From an uncultured Collinsella sp. (GTDB lineage Bacteria; Actinomycetota; Coriobacteriia; Coriobacteriales; Coriobacteriaceae), in contig CAUAJB010000026.1 of assembly GCA_958429225.1 (NCBI GenBank), forward strand, positions 1 through 24,799: a stretch of DNA of 24,799 nt, given 5' to 3'. Shown one piece after another: positions 6,165 through 14,149 of this stretch. The position numbers and the translations under genes were made by a program. A model generated the notes under the pieces. It was not told the DNA's origin. It saw nothing but the letters and a program-made list of their open reading frames with translations, and did no database searches. Position 1 is the first letter of the stretch; the number at the start of each line of letters is the position of its first letter.

Positions 6165-7236
6165 TGAGTATGTGATCCCGGAGCACTACGAGGATCTCAC
6201 TCCTGCTCCGCAGCTCGACCAGAAGACCCTCAACAAGATGGCTTGGCGCTCCTGCTTCCTGCAGGCATCGTTCAACTACGAGCGCATGCAGGCCGCTGGC
6301 TGGCTCTACTCCATCATCCCTGGTCTGGAGAAGATCCACACCAACAAGAACGACCTCGCGGCTTCCATGAGCCACAACCTGGAGTTCTTCAACACCCACC
6401 CGTTCCTTGTCACCTTTGTTATGGGCATCGTGCTTTCGCTCGAGCAGAACAAGGTTGACATCCCCACGATCCGCGCCGTCCGCGTCGCCGCAATGGGCCC
6501 GCTCGGTGGTATCGGTGACGCCCTGTTCTGGCTGACGCTCGTGCCTATCACGGCCGGCATCACCTCCAACATGGCCATCAACGGCAACGCCGCTGCACCG
6601 ATCATCTTCCTGGTGATCTTCAACGTTGTCCAGTTCGCTCTGCGCTTCTGGCTCATGAACTGGTCCTACAAGCTTGGCACCAGCGCTATTGACGCTCTGA
6701 CCGCCAACATGCAGGCCTTCACGCGTGCCGCTTCCATCATGGGCGTCTTCGTCGTCGGTTGCCTGGTCGTCACCATGGGTGGCACCCAGATCAACCTCCA
6801 GATCCCCAACGGCACCACCCGTGGCCTCTCCGCTACTACCGTGATCGTCTCCGAGAAGGAGGCCGAGAACTTCACCGGTATGGAGGGTATCGATACCGAG
6901 ACCGCTGAGGCCGGTACCATCGCCATGACCGATGAGGACGGCAACGCCCTCACCGCTTCCGATGCCGACGGCAACGCTGTCGAGTGCGGCGTCACCGATC
7001 TGGGCAACGGCATGGAGTCCGTTACCTACGGCACCGTCACCGAGGATCCGGTCAACTTCTCTGTTGCCGACACCCTCAACACCATCGTCCCGAAGCTCGT
7101 CCCGCTCATGCTTACGCTGCTGCTTTACTACATGTTCGCTAAGCACAGCTGGACCCCGACCAAGGGCATTCTGCTGCTCTTCGTCCTCGGCATCCTGGGC
7201 GCTGGCCCGCTTGGTCTCTGGCCGAGCATCTGGTAA
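6154..7236 (+). CDS. agaD: PTS system IID component, mannose family, with a long insertion (AgaD-like)
   Basis: This 360-residue membrane protein completes the permease. I chose the ATG at 6154 because a GGAGG site lies upstream; an earlier in-frame GTG has none. Family landmarks include FLQASFNYERMQAAGWLYSIIPGL, LEFFNTHPFL and MGPLGGIGDALFW (about residues 113-126). The C-terminal hydrophobic segments end in GILGAGPLGLWPS. Typical IID proteins are 260-310 residues; here a hydrophilic, Asp/Thr/Gly-rich stretch of about 75 residues (225-300) is inserted between the inner helices and the C-terminal pair. A strong terminator follows. Confidence 0.9.
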   Translation: MASNEYVIPEHYEDLTPAPQLDQKTLNKMAWRSCFLQASFNYERMQAAGWLYSIIPGLEKIHTNKNDLAASMSHNLEFFNTHPFLVTFVMGIVLSLEQNKVDIPTIRAVRVAAMGPLGGIGDALFWLTLVPITAGITSNMAINGNAAAPIIFLVIFNVVQFALRFWLMNWSYKLGTSAIDALTANMQAFTRAASIMGVFVVGCLVVTMGGTQINLQIPNGTTRGLSATTVIVSEKEAENFTGMEGIDTETAEAGTIAMTDEDGNALTASDADGNAVECGVTDLGNGMESVTYGTVTEDPVNFSVADTLNTIVPKLVPLMLTLLLYYMFAKHSWTPTKGILLLFVLGILGAGPLGLWPSIW

Positions 7237-7249
7237 GGCTCTAGCTTGA

Positions 7250-7341
7250 GGGGTGTGTCCCTACGCGGCTCACACCCCGACCCCTTAAGCCATGTGTATG
7301 TTAAAAGCCGCGTGCTCGAAAGAGCGCGCGGCTTTTGTTTT
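7250..7341 (+). terminator. Terminator region of the PTS operon
   Basis: A first hairpin pairs GGGGTGTG (7250-7257) with CACACCCC (7271-7278). A second, stronger one pairs AAAAGCCGCGTGCTC (7303-7317) with GAGCGCGCGGCTTTT (7322-7336), with one G-T pair and a GAAA loop, and runs into TGTTTTCTT. The second is the rho-independent terminator. Confidence 0.9.
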
Positions 7342-7421
7342 CTTGTTGATTCGGGTGTGGCAGACAGATAATGCATAACACCCTAGGTAGTTAGCCGAAT
7401 TCGAGCAAAAGGGAGGATAGG

Positions 7422-8153
7422 ATGGCGATCGGAGCGCGTAAGCAACCGCTGTACGATCAGCTGGTCGATATTCTGACCGAAAAGATCGACCATGAATATC
7501 GCGCCGGTGACATGATTCCTTCCGAGCGCGAACTATCGGAGCGCTATGGTCTCTCGCGCACTACGGTACGCCTGGCTCTGCAGGAACTGGAGCGCTTAGG
7601 ATTGGTGGTTCGGCAGCACGGTCGCGGTACCTTTGTGACCGACCGTTCGGCAAAGGCAACCAATCTTATGCAGTCCTACAGCTTTACCGAGCAGATGCGC
7701 GCGATGGGTCGCGACCCCGAGACCACGATTCTCGAGTTTTGCGAGATGGAGGCCGATAAGAATCTGGCCGAGCATATGGGATTGCGTATCGGTGATCGTA
7801 TTTTTAAGCTCAAGCGCCTTCGTTCTGCCGATAACATGCCCATGATGGTCGAACGCAGCTATCTACCGGTTCGTCAGTTTCTGTCCCTCAAGCGACCGCT
7901 CCTGGAGCGCAAGCCGCTTTACGATGTGATTGAACAAGACTTCCAGCAAAAGATACGCGTGGCCGAAGAGGAGTTCTATGCGAGCATAGCTCGTCCCACC
8001 GATGCTCACCTCTTGGGCATCGTTGAGGGTTCGCCCGTGCTCGATTTGGTTAGAACCACGTATAACGAGTCAAACGAGGTTGTGGAGTATACGCTCTCGG
8101 TTGCTCGTGCCGATCAGTTTAAATACAAGGTTTACCACCAGCGTAGCAACTAG
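7422..8153 (+). CDS. GntR-family (HutC/NagR-type) regulator with UTRA domain
   Basis: The 243-residue protein has an N-terminal winged-helix domain (about residues 8-75: IPSERELSERYGLSRTTVRLALQELERLGLVVRQHGRGTFV) and a C-terminal UTRA effector domain (about 95-235). UTRA regulators of this type sense phosphorylated amino sugars such as GlcNAc-6-P or GalN-6-P. It lies between the PTS operon and agaS, and matching CTGGT-N4-ACCAG operators lie upstream of both, so it is the likely repressor of the GalNAc genes (NagR/AgaR2-like). A GGGAGGA ribosome site precedes the ATG. A weak promoter TTGTTG-N18-GATAAT lies at 7343-7372. Confidence 0.9.
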   Translation: MAIGARKQPLYDQLVDILTEKIDHEYRAGDMIPSERELSERYGLSRTTVRLALQELERLGLVVRQHGRGTFVTDRSAKATNLMQSYSFTEQMRAMGRDPETTILEFCEMEADKNLAEHMGLRIGDRIFKLKRLRSADNMPMMVERSYLPVRQFLSLKRPLLERKPLYDVIEQDFQQKIRVAEEEFYASIARPTDAHLLGIVEGSPVLDLVRTTYNESNEVVEYTLSVARADQFKYKVYHQRSN

Positions 8154-8192
8154 TGTTTACATCGTTTCCATATGGTGATTCTTTGCATTTAA

Positions 8193-8228
8193 CTGGTTAC
8201 TACCAGATAACCAACCGAAGTGTATAAT
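8193..8228 (+). promoter_or_regulatory. agaS promoter and perfect GntR-type operator
   Basis: CTGGTTACTACCAG (8193-8206) is a perfect CTGGT-N4-ACCAG inverted repeat and overlaps the expected -35 region. A consensus TATAAT (-10) lies at 8223-8228, preceded by TG. No good -35 hexamer is visible. The operator position suits steric repression by the GntR protein encoded immediately upstream. Confidence 0.75.
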
Positions 8229-8267
8229 TGCACGTCAGAGGATTACTTCTAGAGAGAGGTATTAGAA

Positions 8268-9434
8268 ATGTTCGAGAAGAGTGTCGAGGAGCTCACCGAG
8301 CTCGGCGCCCAGATCACCACGGCCGAGATTGCCCAGCAGCCCGAGCTTTGGCGTGATACGCTCAACATCTATCGCGAGAACAAGGAGGCCATCGAGGCCT
8401 TCCTGGCCGAGGCTCGCGCTATGGGCGAGGGCCGTCTGTCCGTTGTCTTCACCGGTGCCGGTACGTCCGACTACGTTGGCGATACCTGCGCTCCGTACCT
8501 GCGTCACGCCGGCAACACTGATCTCTACGACTTTAAGCCCATCGCCACGACCGACATCGTGAGCGCCCCGCGCGACTTCCTGCGCGCCGAGGATCCCACG
8601 CTCGTGGTTTCCTTTGCCCGCTCTGGCAACAGCCCCGAGAGCCTTGCCGCCGTCGCCGTTGCCAAGGAGCTCGTCCACAACGTCAAGTTCCTCAACATCA
8701 CCTGCGCTCCCGAGGGCAAGCTCGCCGTCGAGTCTGCCGATGATCCCAACGCGCTGACGCTGCTCATTCCGCGCGCCAACGATAAGGGCTTCGCCATGAC
8801 TGGTTCTTATTCCTGCATGACCCTGCTCTCCACCCTTATTTTCGACACTGCCTCTGACGAGCAGAAGGCCGAGTGGGTCGAGACCATCGCCAAGATGGGC
8901 GAGGAGGTTATCGCTCGCGAGTCCGAGGTCGCCGATTACCTCGCTGGCGACTTCAACCGCGTGACCTACTTGGGTTCTGGCTCCTTCGGTGGCCTTGCCC
9001 AGGAGAGCCAGCTCAAGATCCTCGAGCTTGCTCACGGTCTGGTCGCTACTTCCTACGACACCTCCATGGGCTATCGTCACGGACCTAAGTCCTTCGTCGA
9101 CGATAAGACGCTCGTCTTCGTGTTCGTCAACAACGACGCCTACACCCGTCAGTACGACATCGACATCCTCAACGAGATCGGTGGCGACGATATCGCTCAG
9201 CACACCGTCGCTGTTCAGCAGGAAGGTGCCACCGTCTATGAGGGTGAGTCCTTCACCTTTAAGGGATACGAGGCGCTTCCCGAGGGCTACCTTGCTCTGC
9301 CGTTCGTGATGTTTGCCCAGGCTATCAGCCTGCTCAACTCCCTGCGCGTGGGCAACACGCCCGATACGCCGAGCCCCACCGGCACGGTCAACCGCGTGGT
9401 TAAGGGCGTGACGATTCACCCCTTCACCGCTTAA
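8268..9434 (+). CDS. agaS: AgaS, galactosamine-6-phosphate deaminase/isomerase (double SIS domain)
   Basis: The 388-residue cytoplasmic enzyme matches AgaS in length and layout. The first SIS domain has VVFTGAGTSDYVGDT (about residues 59-73) and FARSGNSPES; the second begins near TYLGSGSFGGLAQESQLKILELAHG, and YRHGPKSFVDDKTLV follows. AgaS converts galactosamine-6-P to tagatose-6-P plus ammonia in the GalNAc pathway, downstream of the deacetylase encoded next. A GAGAGAGG ribosome site precedes the ATG, and the gene has its own promoter and terminator. A GlmS- or FrlB-like role is the alternative, but the neighbourhood and the length argue for AgaS. Confidence 0.9.
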   Translation: MFEKSVEELTELGAQITTAEIAQQPELWRDTLNIYRENKEAIEAFLAEARAMGEGRLSVVFTGAGTSDYVGDTCAPYLRHAGNTDLYDFKPIATTDIVSAPRDFLRAEDPTLVVSFARSGNSPESLAAVAVAKELVHNVKFLNITCAPEGKLAVESADDPNALTLLIPRANDKGFAMTGSYSCMTLLSTLIFDTASDEQKAEWVETIAKMGEEVIARESEVADYLAGDFNRVTYLGSGSFGGLAQESQLKILELAHGLVATSYDTSMGYRHGPKSFVDDKTLVFVFVNNDAYTRQYDIDILNEIGGDDIAQHTVAVQQEGATVYEGESFTFKGYEALPEGYLALPFVMFAQAISLLNSLRVGNTPDTPSPTGTVNRVVKGVTIHPFTA

Positions 9435-9452
9435 TCGCGTCCCCCTGTAAGG

Positions 9453-9495
9453 GCGCCCGTCCGCTCATAACGGCGGGCGGGCGCTTTTTGTTTTT
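9453..9495 (+). terminator. Rho-independent terminator after agaS
   Basis: GCGCCCGTCCG (9453-9463) pairs with CGGGCGGGCGC (9474-9484), with one G-T pair, followed by TTTTTGTTTTT. NagA begins only 60 nt later, so agaS and nagA must either be uncoupled or be linked by readthrough. Confidence 0.9.
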
Positions 9496-9553
9496 ACATG
9501 GACCGGGTATAAGTATAGCCACGGTCAACTGCTTCAAGAAGCAAGGAGTGCAT

Positions 9554-10723
9554 ATGAGCACGTACGCAATTAAGGCTGACAAGTTCTTCTTGCCGGCAGG
9601 CCCGCAACTGGGCGGCTATCTCATGGTCGAGGACGGCGTCTTTGGCGCTTGGCAGGCCGACGAGCCCTCCTGCGAGATCAAGGACTACACGGGATCGTGG
9701 ATCGCGCCGGGCATGGTCGACACCCACATTCATGGCTTCTATAACCACTCGACTACCGATAACGACCCCGCGGGAATCGATATCAGCTCGACTGAGCTCG
9801 CTCGTCGCGGCACCACCAGCTGGCTGCCCACGACGTTCACCGACGGCGTCGAGCAGATCAAGGATGCCTGCGCCGCCATCGCCCAGGCTGACGAGGGCCG
9901 CGGTCCCGACTTCTGCGGTGCTCGTATCCAAGGCATCTACCTGGAGGGCCCCTTCTTTACCATGAAGCATGTGGGCGCGCAGAACCCCGCTTATCTTATC
10001 GATCCCTCCGAGGAGGTCTTCGATCAGTGGCAGGAGGCTGCGGGTGGTCGCATCGTTAAGAGCGCCATGGCGGCCGAGCGCGACGGTGCCGCTGCTTATG
10101 CAGCTGCGCTGAACGCCAAGGGTGTGGTGACCAGCATCGGTCACTCCGACGCCACCTACGATGAGTGCATCGCCGCCATCAACGCCGGTGCCAGCTGTTT
10201 TACGCATACCTATAACGGCCAGCGCGGGCTGCATCACCGTGAGCCCGGTGTCGTGGGTGCCGCCATGTCCACGCCCGAGACCTACGCCGAGATCATCTGT
10301 GACGGCAAGCACGTAAACCCTGCCGCCATCAAGGCGCTGCTGCAGGCAAAGGGCTGGCAGCACACGGTGCTCATCACCGACTGCCTGGGTTGCGGCGGCA
10401 TGCCCGAGGGCAGCTACACCAGTGGCGGCATGGACGTCATCATGAAGGACAACCTGTGCTGGCTCGCCGACGGCAAGAGCATTGCCGGCTCGGTGCTCAC
10501 GCTTGCCCAGGGCGTCAAGAACATCGTCGACTGGGGCATCGCCAGCGCCGATATCGCCATTCGCATGGCAACTGAGGTGCCGGCGCGCTCCGCGCACATC
10601 GAGGATAAGTGTGGCAGCATCATGCCGGGTCGCGACGCCGACTTTGTCGTGTTCGACCATGAGCTCACCCTCGTCGAGACGTATGTTGGCGGCCAGAGCG
10701 TCGGCAACGCCTTTACCGAGTAA
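9554..10723 (+). CDS. nagA: N-acetylglucosamine/N-acetylgalactosamine-6-phosphate deacetylase
   Basis: This 389-residue amidohydrolase removes acetate from GlcNAc-6-P or GalNAc-6-P. Metal and catalytic residues are visible: the HxH pair in DTHIHGF (His58, His60), Glu131 in LEGPFF, His197 in IGHSDATYDE, His218 in THTYNG, and Asp276 in LITDCLGCGG. The C-terminal strand region is SIMPGRDADFVVFD. I chose the ATG at 9554 because AAGGAG lies just upstream and the NagA fold begins there; an earlier in-frame start would run through the preceding terminator. Next to agaS and a GalNAc-type PTS, an AgaA-like role in GalNAc use is likely. A remnant of a second copy lies at 13447-13581. Confidence 0.92.
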   Translation: MSTYAIKADKFFLPAGPQLGGYLMVEDGVFGAWQADEPSCEIKDYTGSWIAPGMVDTHIHGFYNHSTTDNDPAGIDISSTELARRGTTSWLPTTFTDGVEQIKDACAAIAQADEGRGPDFCGARIQGIYLEGPFFTMKHVGAQNPAYLIDPSEEVFDQWQEAAGGRIVKSAMAAERDGAAAYAAALNAKGVVTSIGHSDATYDECIAAINAGASCFTHTYNGQRGLHHREPGVVGAAMSTPETYAEIICDGKHVNPAAIKALLQAKGWQHTVLITDCLGCGGMPEGSYTSGGMDVIMKDNLCWLADGKSIAGSVLTLAQGVKNIVDWGIASADIAIRMATEVPARSAHIEDKCGSIMPGRDADFVVFDHELTLVETYVGGQSVGNAFTE

Positions 10724-10730
10724 CGATAGA

Positions 10731-10767
10731 AAAAGACGGCGGGCCCGAATCTGCTCGGACCCGCCGT
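10731..10767 (-). terminator. Terminator for the flavodoxin gene, between convergent genes
   Basis: ACGGCGGG(c)CCGA (10736-10748) pairs with TCGG(a)CCCGCCGT (10755-10767) with one mismatch. The T run is on the minus strand (AAAAAG at 10731-10735 on the plus strand), so it mainly serves the flavodoxin gene. NagA transcription may stop here less efficiently. Confidence 0.8.
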
Positions 10768-10798
10768 ATGGGTTAAACGCTCAAAAGCACCTTAACAG

Positions 10799-11383
10799 TT
10801 ACAGCTTGTTAGCGATCTTCTTTGCCGTGCGCTTGACGCCGGCCACAAGACCCCCCGCGGGATGCTCCTTTTCGTATGCTAGACGCTTCTCGCGCTTGGC
10901 ATACTCTTCGACGATGATATCGCCGTACTCATCTTCGATTTTGTCGAAGAAATCGACAGCTCCCTTAATCTCTTCGGCAGTTGGGTGCCCCTTCTGGACA
11001 CCGCCGGTGAGTTTGAACGGCCCCCACGTATCAAAGCCGGGACAGCCGTAGACGCCCATAAAGATGGCCTGCCTCATGCGGCAGATGCCATCGATATCCT
11101 TGCCGTACCACTTGTTTTTGCCACCGTAGGTCATAAGGCCAAACACCTTGTCCTGCGGCTGCAGCACGTTCGTGAGCACGCGCGCCATATCTTTGTCGAT
11201 CTCGGAGTAATAAATGCCCGTGGCGACGCCGATCAGATGGTATTCGTGCAGGTCGGGGTACTCGTTTTTACCGAGTGACTTCACGTCGAGGGTATCGATT
11301 TCGGGGTGCGCCTCGACGATGGCGTCCACGAGCTTTTTCGTATTGCCGTGGTGGCGTGAGGCATAAAGGATGATGGTTCGCAT
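10799..11383 (-). CDS. Flavodoxin-domain protein
   Basis: The 194-residue protein begins with a flavodoxin FMN-phosphate loop: MRTIILYASRHHGNTKKLVDAI has the S/T-x4-N-T pattern at residues 9-15. The GVATGIYYSEIDKDM and LMTYGGKNKW segments match the flavin-edge loops of long-chain or protoporphyrinogen-oxidase-like flavodoxins. A lysine-rich tail of about 50 residues follows the fold. The start at 11383 has AAAGG upstream; the open frame continues much further but lies antisense to the epimerase gene. It is likely an electron carrier, partner unknown, and has no evident link to the sugar genes beyond position. Confidence 0.82.
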   Translation of the reverse strand: MRTIILYASRHHGNTKKLVDAIVEAHPEIDTLDVKSLGKNEYPDLHEYHLIGVATGIYYSEIDKDMARVLTNVLQPQDKVFGLMTYGGKNKWYGKDIDGICRMRQAIFMGVYGCPGFDTWGPFKLTGGVQKGHPTAEEIKGAVDFFDKIEDEYGDIIVEEYAKREKRLAYEKEHPAGGLVAGVKRTAKKIANKL

Positions 11384-11539
11384 AAGAAGGCCTTTCAGCT
11401 GTAATTGCATCAATGTCTGTATGGTACCCCGTTGCATGCCTGGGAAACCGGACGCATCGATGAACGTGCGGGTTTGTCCTTTGGTCAGGGCCGAGACGGG
11501 TTCTTGCGAGCAAAAAGCAGTTGTTCGAAAGGATGGACA

Positions 11540-12421
11540 ATGGAATACGCTCTCTCCAACGATTCGATTTCTATCAAGGTCTCCACGGCCGGCGGCTCGT
11601 TTACCTCGATTGAGGCTGGAGGTCGCGAGTACTTGTGGCAGGGCGATCCCGCCGTGTGGTCCGGCCAGGCACCGATTTGCTTCCCGATTTGCGGAGGTTT
11701 GCGCGATAACAGCGCCATGACGTTTGCCGGGCATCATGTAAAGCTCGCTCGCCACGGCTTTGCGCGCAAGCAGGAGTGGAAGCTGTTGAGCCAAAGCGCA
11801 AACGAGCTGGCTATGTGCCTGGCATCGGAGGATAACGCTGCATTGCTGAGCGATTATCCGTATCCGTTTAAACTTGTCGCCCGCTATACGCTCGAGGACG
11901 CCGCCGTGCGTGTCTCCTATGAGGTTACCAACGAGGGCACCGAGGACATGCCTTTCTTTATCGGTGGACACCCCGGCTTTAGGTGTCCGCTCGACGAGGG
12001 CGAGTCCTATACGGACTACGAGCTGCGCTTTGAGAAGGACGAAGCTGCGGAGCTCTGCACCGCCGTTCCTTCGACTGGCTTGATTGATGTGGACAGGCGC
12101 TCCAAGAACCCCATGGTGGGAAAGACGCTGCCCCTGTCGCATGAGCTCTTCGATTTTGCGGAGACCATCTTTGACGTGCTCGAGAGCCGTCAGGTCACGC
12201 TTTCCAAAAAGGGCGAGGACAAGGGCGTTCGCCTGAGCTTTGAGGGCTTCCCGTACCTCATTGTGTGGAGCAAGCCCGAGGGTGATTTTGTGGCAGTTGA
12301 GCCCTGGGGCGGCCTCTCGACCTGTTCCGATGAGGATGACGTGCTTGAGCACAAGCGCGGCTGCCTTATCGCCAAGCCCAAAGAAACCATCGTGCGTTCG
12401 TTCACAATCGAGATTCTGTAG
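11540..12421 (+). CDS. LacX-like aldose 1-epimerase family protein
   Basis: The 293-residue beta-sandwich protein belongs to the galactose-mutarotase superfamily and most resembles LacX, which accompanies lac/tagatose operons in Gram-positive bacteria. The N-terminal LSNDSISIKVSTAGGSFTSIEAGGREYLWQGDP and the FFIGGHPGFRCPL segment are characteristic. I chose the ATG at 11540 because the family's N-terminus begins there and GAAAGGA lies upstream. It precedes lacC by 59 nt and is probably in one operon with it. It is distinct from the canonical GalM at 15100-16152. It may interconvert anomers of phosphorylated or free hexoses; the substrate is unknown. Confidence 0.85.
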   Translation: MEYALSNDSISIKVSTAGGSFTSIEAGGREYLWQGDPAVWSGQAPICFPICGGLRDNSAMTFAGHHVKLARHGFARKQEWKLLSQSANELAMCLASEDNAALLSDYPYPFKLVARYTLEDAAVRVSYEVTNEGTEDMPFFIGGHPGFRCPLDEGESYTDYELRFEKDEAAELCTAVPSTGLIDVDRRSKNPMVGKTLPLSHELFDFAETIFDVLESRQVTLSKKGEDKGVRLSFEGFPYLIVWSKPEGDFVAVEPWGGLSTCSDEDDVLEHKRGCLIAKPKETIVRSFTIEIL

Positions 12422-12480
12422 TCGCATGTAGCCAATTCGTTTTGCAAGGCATAAGGAGCCTGCGAGATAAGGAGCTAGAA

Positions 12481-13416
12481 ATGATCCTCACCGTTACGAT
12501 GAACCCGTCCGTCGATACGCGCTATCAGCTCGATGAGCTCATTATCGACGACGTCAACCGCGTGACGCCCGAAAAGACCGCCGGCGGTAAGGGCCTCAAC
12601 GTGGCCCGCGTCCTGGGCCAGCTGGGCGACGATGTCGTGGCAACCGGCTTGCTTGGTGGTCATATGGGCGCCTATATGGCCGAGCTCATGGATGCCAATG
12701 GCATTAAGAATGATTTTGTGCCCATCAAGGGCGAGACCCGCATTTGCCTCAATATCCTTCATGCTGGCAACCAGACCGAGTTGCTCGAGAGCGGCCCGAC
12801 GATTGCCCCCGAGGAACTCGATGCCTTTACCGCCAAGTTCGCCGAGCTTGCGAGCAAGGCCGATGTCGTTACCATCTCGGGTTCGCTGCCCCGCGGCGTC
12901 GAGGCGGACTACTACGCCAAGATCACGGGCATTGCCGAGAACGCCGGCGCCAAGGTGCTGCTCGATACCTCGGGTGCCTCGCTTGAGGCTGCGCTCAAGT
13001 CCGAGGTCAAGCCTGAGCTGGTTAAGCCTAACCTGACCGAAATTAACGGCCTTCTGGGCACGAGCTTTACCACCGACGATGTGGACGAGCTCCGTTCCGC
13101 GCTCGCCTCTGACGCCCGCTTCTCCGATATCCCCTGGGTCGTCGTATCCATGGGCGCTGCCGGCTCAGTTGGCTTCCACAATGGCCGTGCGTTCCGCGCC
13201 AAGACCCCCGATATCCCCGCCGTTAACGCTACGGGCTCTGGCGATTCGACCATTGCCGGCTTCGCACATGCGATTGCTGCCGGCGCCGACGACGAGACGG
13301 TGCTGCGTACCGCCAACACCTGCGGCAAGCTCAATGCCATGGATCCCATGACTGGCCACTTGGTTATGGATCGTTGGGACGAGGTTTACAACGGCGTTGT
13401 CGTGACCGAGCTGTAG
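12481..13416 (+). CDS. lacC: Tagatose-6-phosphate kinase LacC (PfkB family)
   Basis: The 311-residue cytoplasmic kinase phosphorylates tagatose-6-P to tagatose-1,6-bisphosphate. It begins MILTVTMNPSVDTRYQLDEL and continues TAGGKGLNVARVL, as in streptococcal LacC. The PfkB catalytic signature NATGSGDSTIAG lies at 249-260, with catalytic base Asp255. The end KLNAMDPMTGHLVM is also LacC-like and differs from FruK. I chose the ATG at 12481, preceded by AAGGAG. It connects both routes in the window: AgaS (GalNAc) and LacEG (lactose) lead to its substrate. The next enzyme, an aldolase, is not in the window. Confidence 0.92.
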   Translation: MILTVTMNPSVDTRYQLDELIIDDVNRVTPEKTAGGKGLNVARVLGQLGDDVVATGLLGGHMGAYMAELMDANGIKNDFVPIKGETRICLNILHAGNQTELLESGPTIAPEELDAFTAKFAELASKADVVTISGSLPRGVEADYYAKITGIAENAGAKVLLDTSGASLEAALKSEVKPELVKPNLTEINGLLGTSFTTDDVDELRSALASDARFSDIPWVVVSMGAAGSVGFHNGRAFRAKTPDIPAVNATGSGDSTIAGFAHAIAAGADDETVLRTANTCGKLNAMDPMTGHLVMDRWDEVYNGVVVTEL

Positions 13417-13446
13417 GAGCTTGTGCTGCGGCCCCGGCATCGGTTG

Positions 13447-13581
13447 CTAGCTCATGTCGACGACAAGTGCAGTAGCATTATGCCGGGGCGCGACGCCGAC
13501 ACTGTCGTGTTCAATCCCGACCTTACCCTGGTCGAGACGCATGTGGGTGGCAACAGCGTCGGTAATGCGTTTGCCGAGTAG
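13447..13581 (+). pseudogene. 3' remnant of a second nagA
   Basis: The frame reads LAHVDDKCSSIMPGRDADT and continues VVFNPDLTLVETHVGGNSV to GNAFAE and a stop. It aligns almost residue for residue with the last ~43 residues of NagA (AHIEDKCGSIMPGRDADF and onward to GNAFTE). No start codon or ribosome site and none of the catalytic domain remain; homology begins abruptly about 30 nt after the lacC stop. The divergence (for example S for G, T for F, NPDL for DHEL) shows an older copy rather than a recent duplicate. It implies that a full nagA once stood between lacC and the YhcH gene. Confidence 0.88.
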
Positions 13582-13613
13582 CCGCCAAAGAAACGATCCG
13601 AGAGGGGATTTAG

Positions 13614-14087
13614 ATGATTTACGGTGCATTGGGCGATATCGAGGAGTACCGTGGAATGCTCAAGGGCCTCGACGTGCTGATCGATTGGCTCGAGGAGAAC
13701 GATCCGGCGAAGCTCGCGGTCGGCAGCCATCCGATTCTGGGCGACAAGGTCTTTGCGAACGTCATGGCTCCCACGACGCGTCCCGAAGCCGAGGCTCACT
13801 ATGAGACGCATCAGCGCTATCACGACCTGCAGATCGATGTCGAGGGTCGCGAGGCCTTTAAGGTGGCCACGGGCAGCCTGACGCTGGTCCAGGAGTTTGA
13901 CGAGAAGGACGACTACGATCTGGTCGATTCCGACGCTTCGATTGCCGGCGATCTTGCTGACGATAAGTTTGCGCTGTTCGTTGCCGGCGAGCCTCATATG
14001 CCCACGCTCGAGTTCCCGGGCGATGGCGCGCAGCCGGTCAAGAAGATCTGCTTTAAGCTGCTTGCAGACGCTTACTGGGAAGAGTAA
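13614..14087 (+). CDS. YhcH/YjgK/YiaL family (cupin-like) protein
   Basis: The 157-residue protein matches the YhcH/YjgK/YiaL (EbgC-like) family in length and pattern: MIYGALGDIEEY at the start, ETHQRYHDLQIDVEGRE in the middle (His residues of the putative metal site), and a LFVAGEPHMPTL segment carrying a further His before KKICFKL. Relatives occur in sialic-acid, galactoside and pentose operons and are thought to act on sugar anomers or related metabolites. It has a GAGAGGGG ribosome site, follows the nagA remnant, and ends the lacX-lacC operon before a strong terminator. The substrate is unknown. Confidence 0.87.
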   Translation: MIYGALGDIEEYRGMLKGLDVLIDWLEENDPAKLAVGSHPILGDKVFANVMAPTTRPEAEAHYETHQRYHDLQIDVEGREAFKVATGSLTLVQEFDEKDDYDLVDSDASIAGDLADDKFALFVAGEPHMPTLEFPGDGAQPVKKICFKLLADAYWEE

Positions 14088-14118
14088 AGAGCTGCTCGGC
14101 TGAGCTGTTCGTCTGCTG

Positions 14119-14144
14119 GCGTGATTCCCCTAGGGGAATCACGC
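14119..14144. repeat. Perfect 26-bp palindrome
   Basis: A GCGTGATTCCCC arm, a central TA and its exact complement form a 26-bp perfect palindrome with no loop. Its right half (CCCTAGGGGAATCACG) is repeated inside the terminator hairpin 30 bp downstream. No T run follows directly. It may be a dimer-binding site or a cruciform-prone duplicate of the terminator's core. Confidence 0.8.
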
Positions 14145-14149
14145 TACGA

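Noticed and set aside
11384..12427. N-terminal extension of the flavodoxin frame to 542 codons
   Set aside because: The flavodoxin fold and a ribosome site begin at 11383; the extension is antisense to the LacX-like gene and matches nothing.
13454..13804. 116-codon frame over the nagA remnant and the start of the YhcH gene
   Set aside because: The nagA-like residues are in another frame, and the YhcH gene has its own ribosome site; this frame is a shadow.
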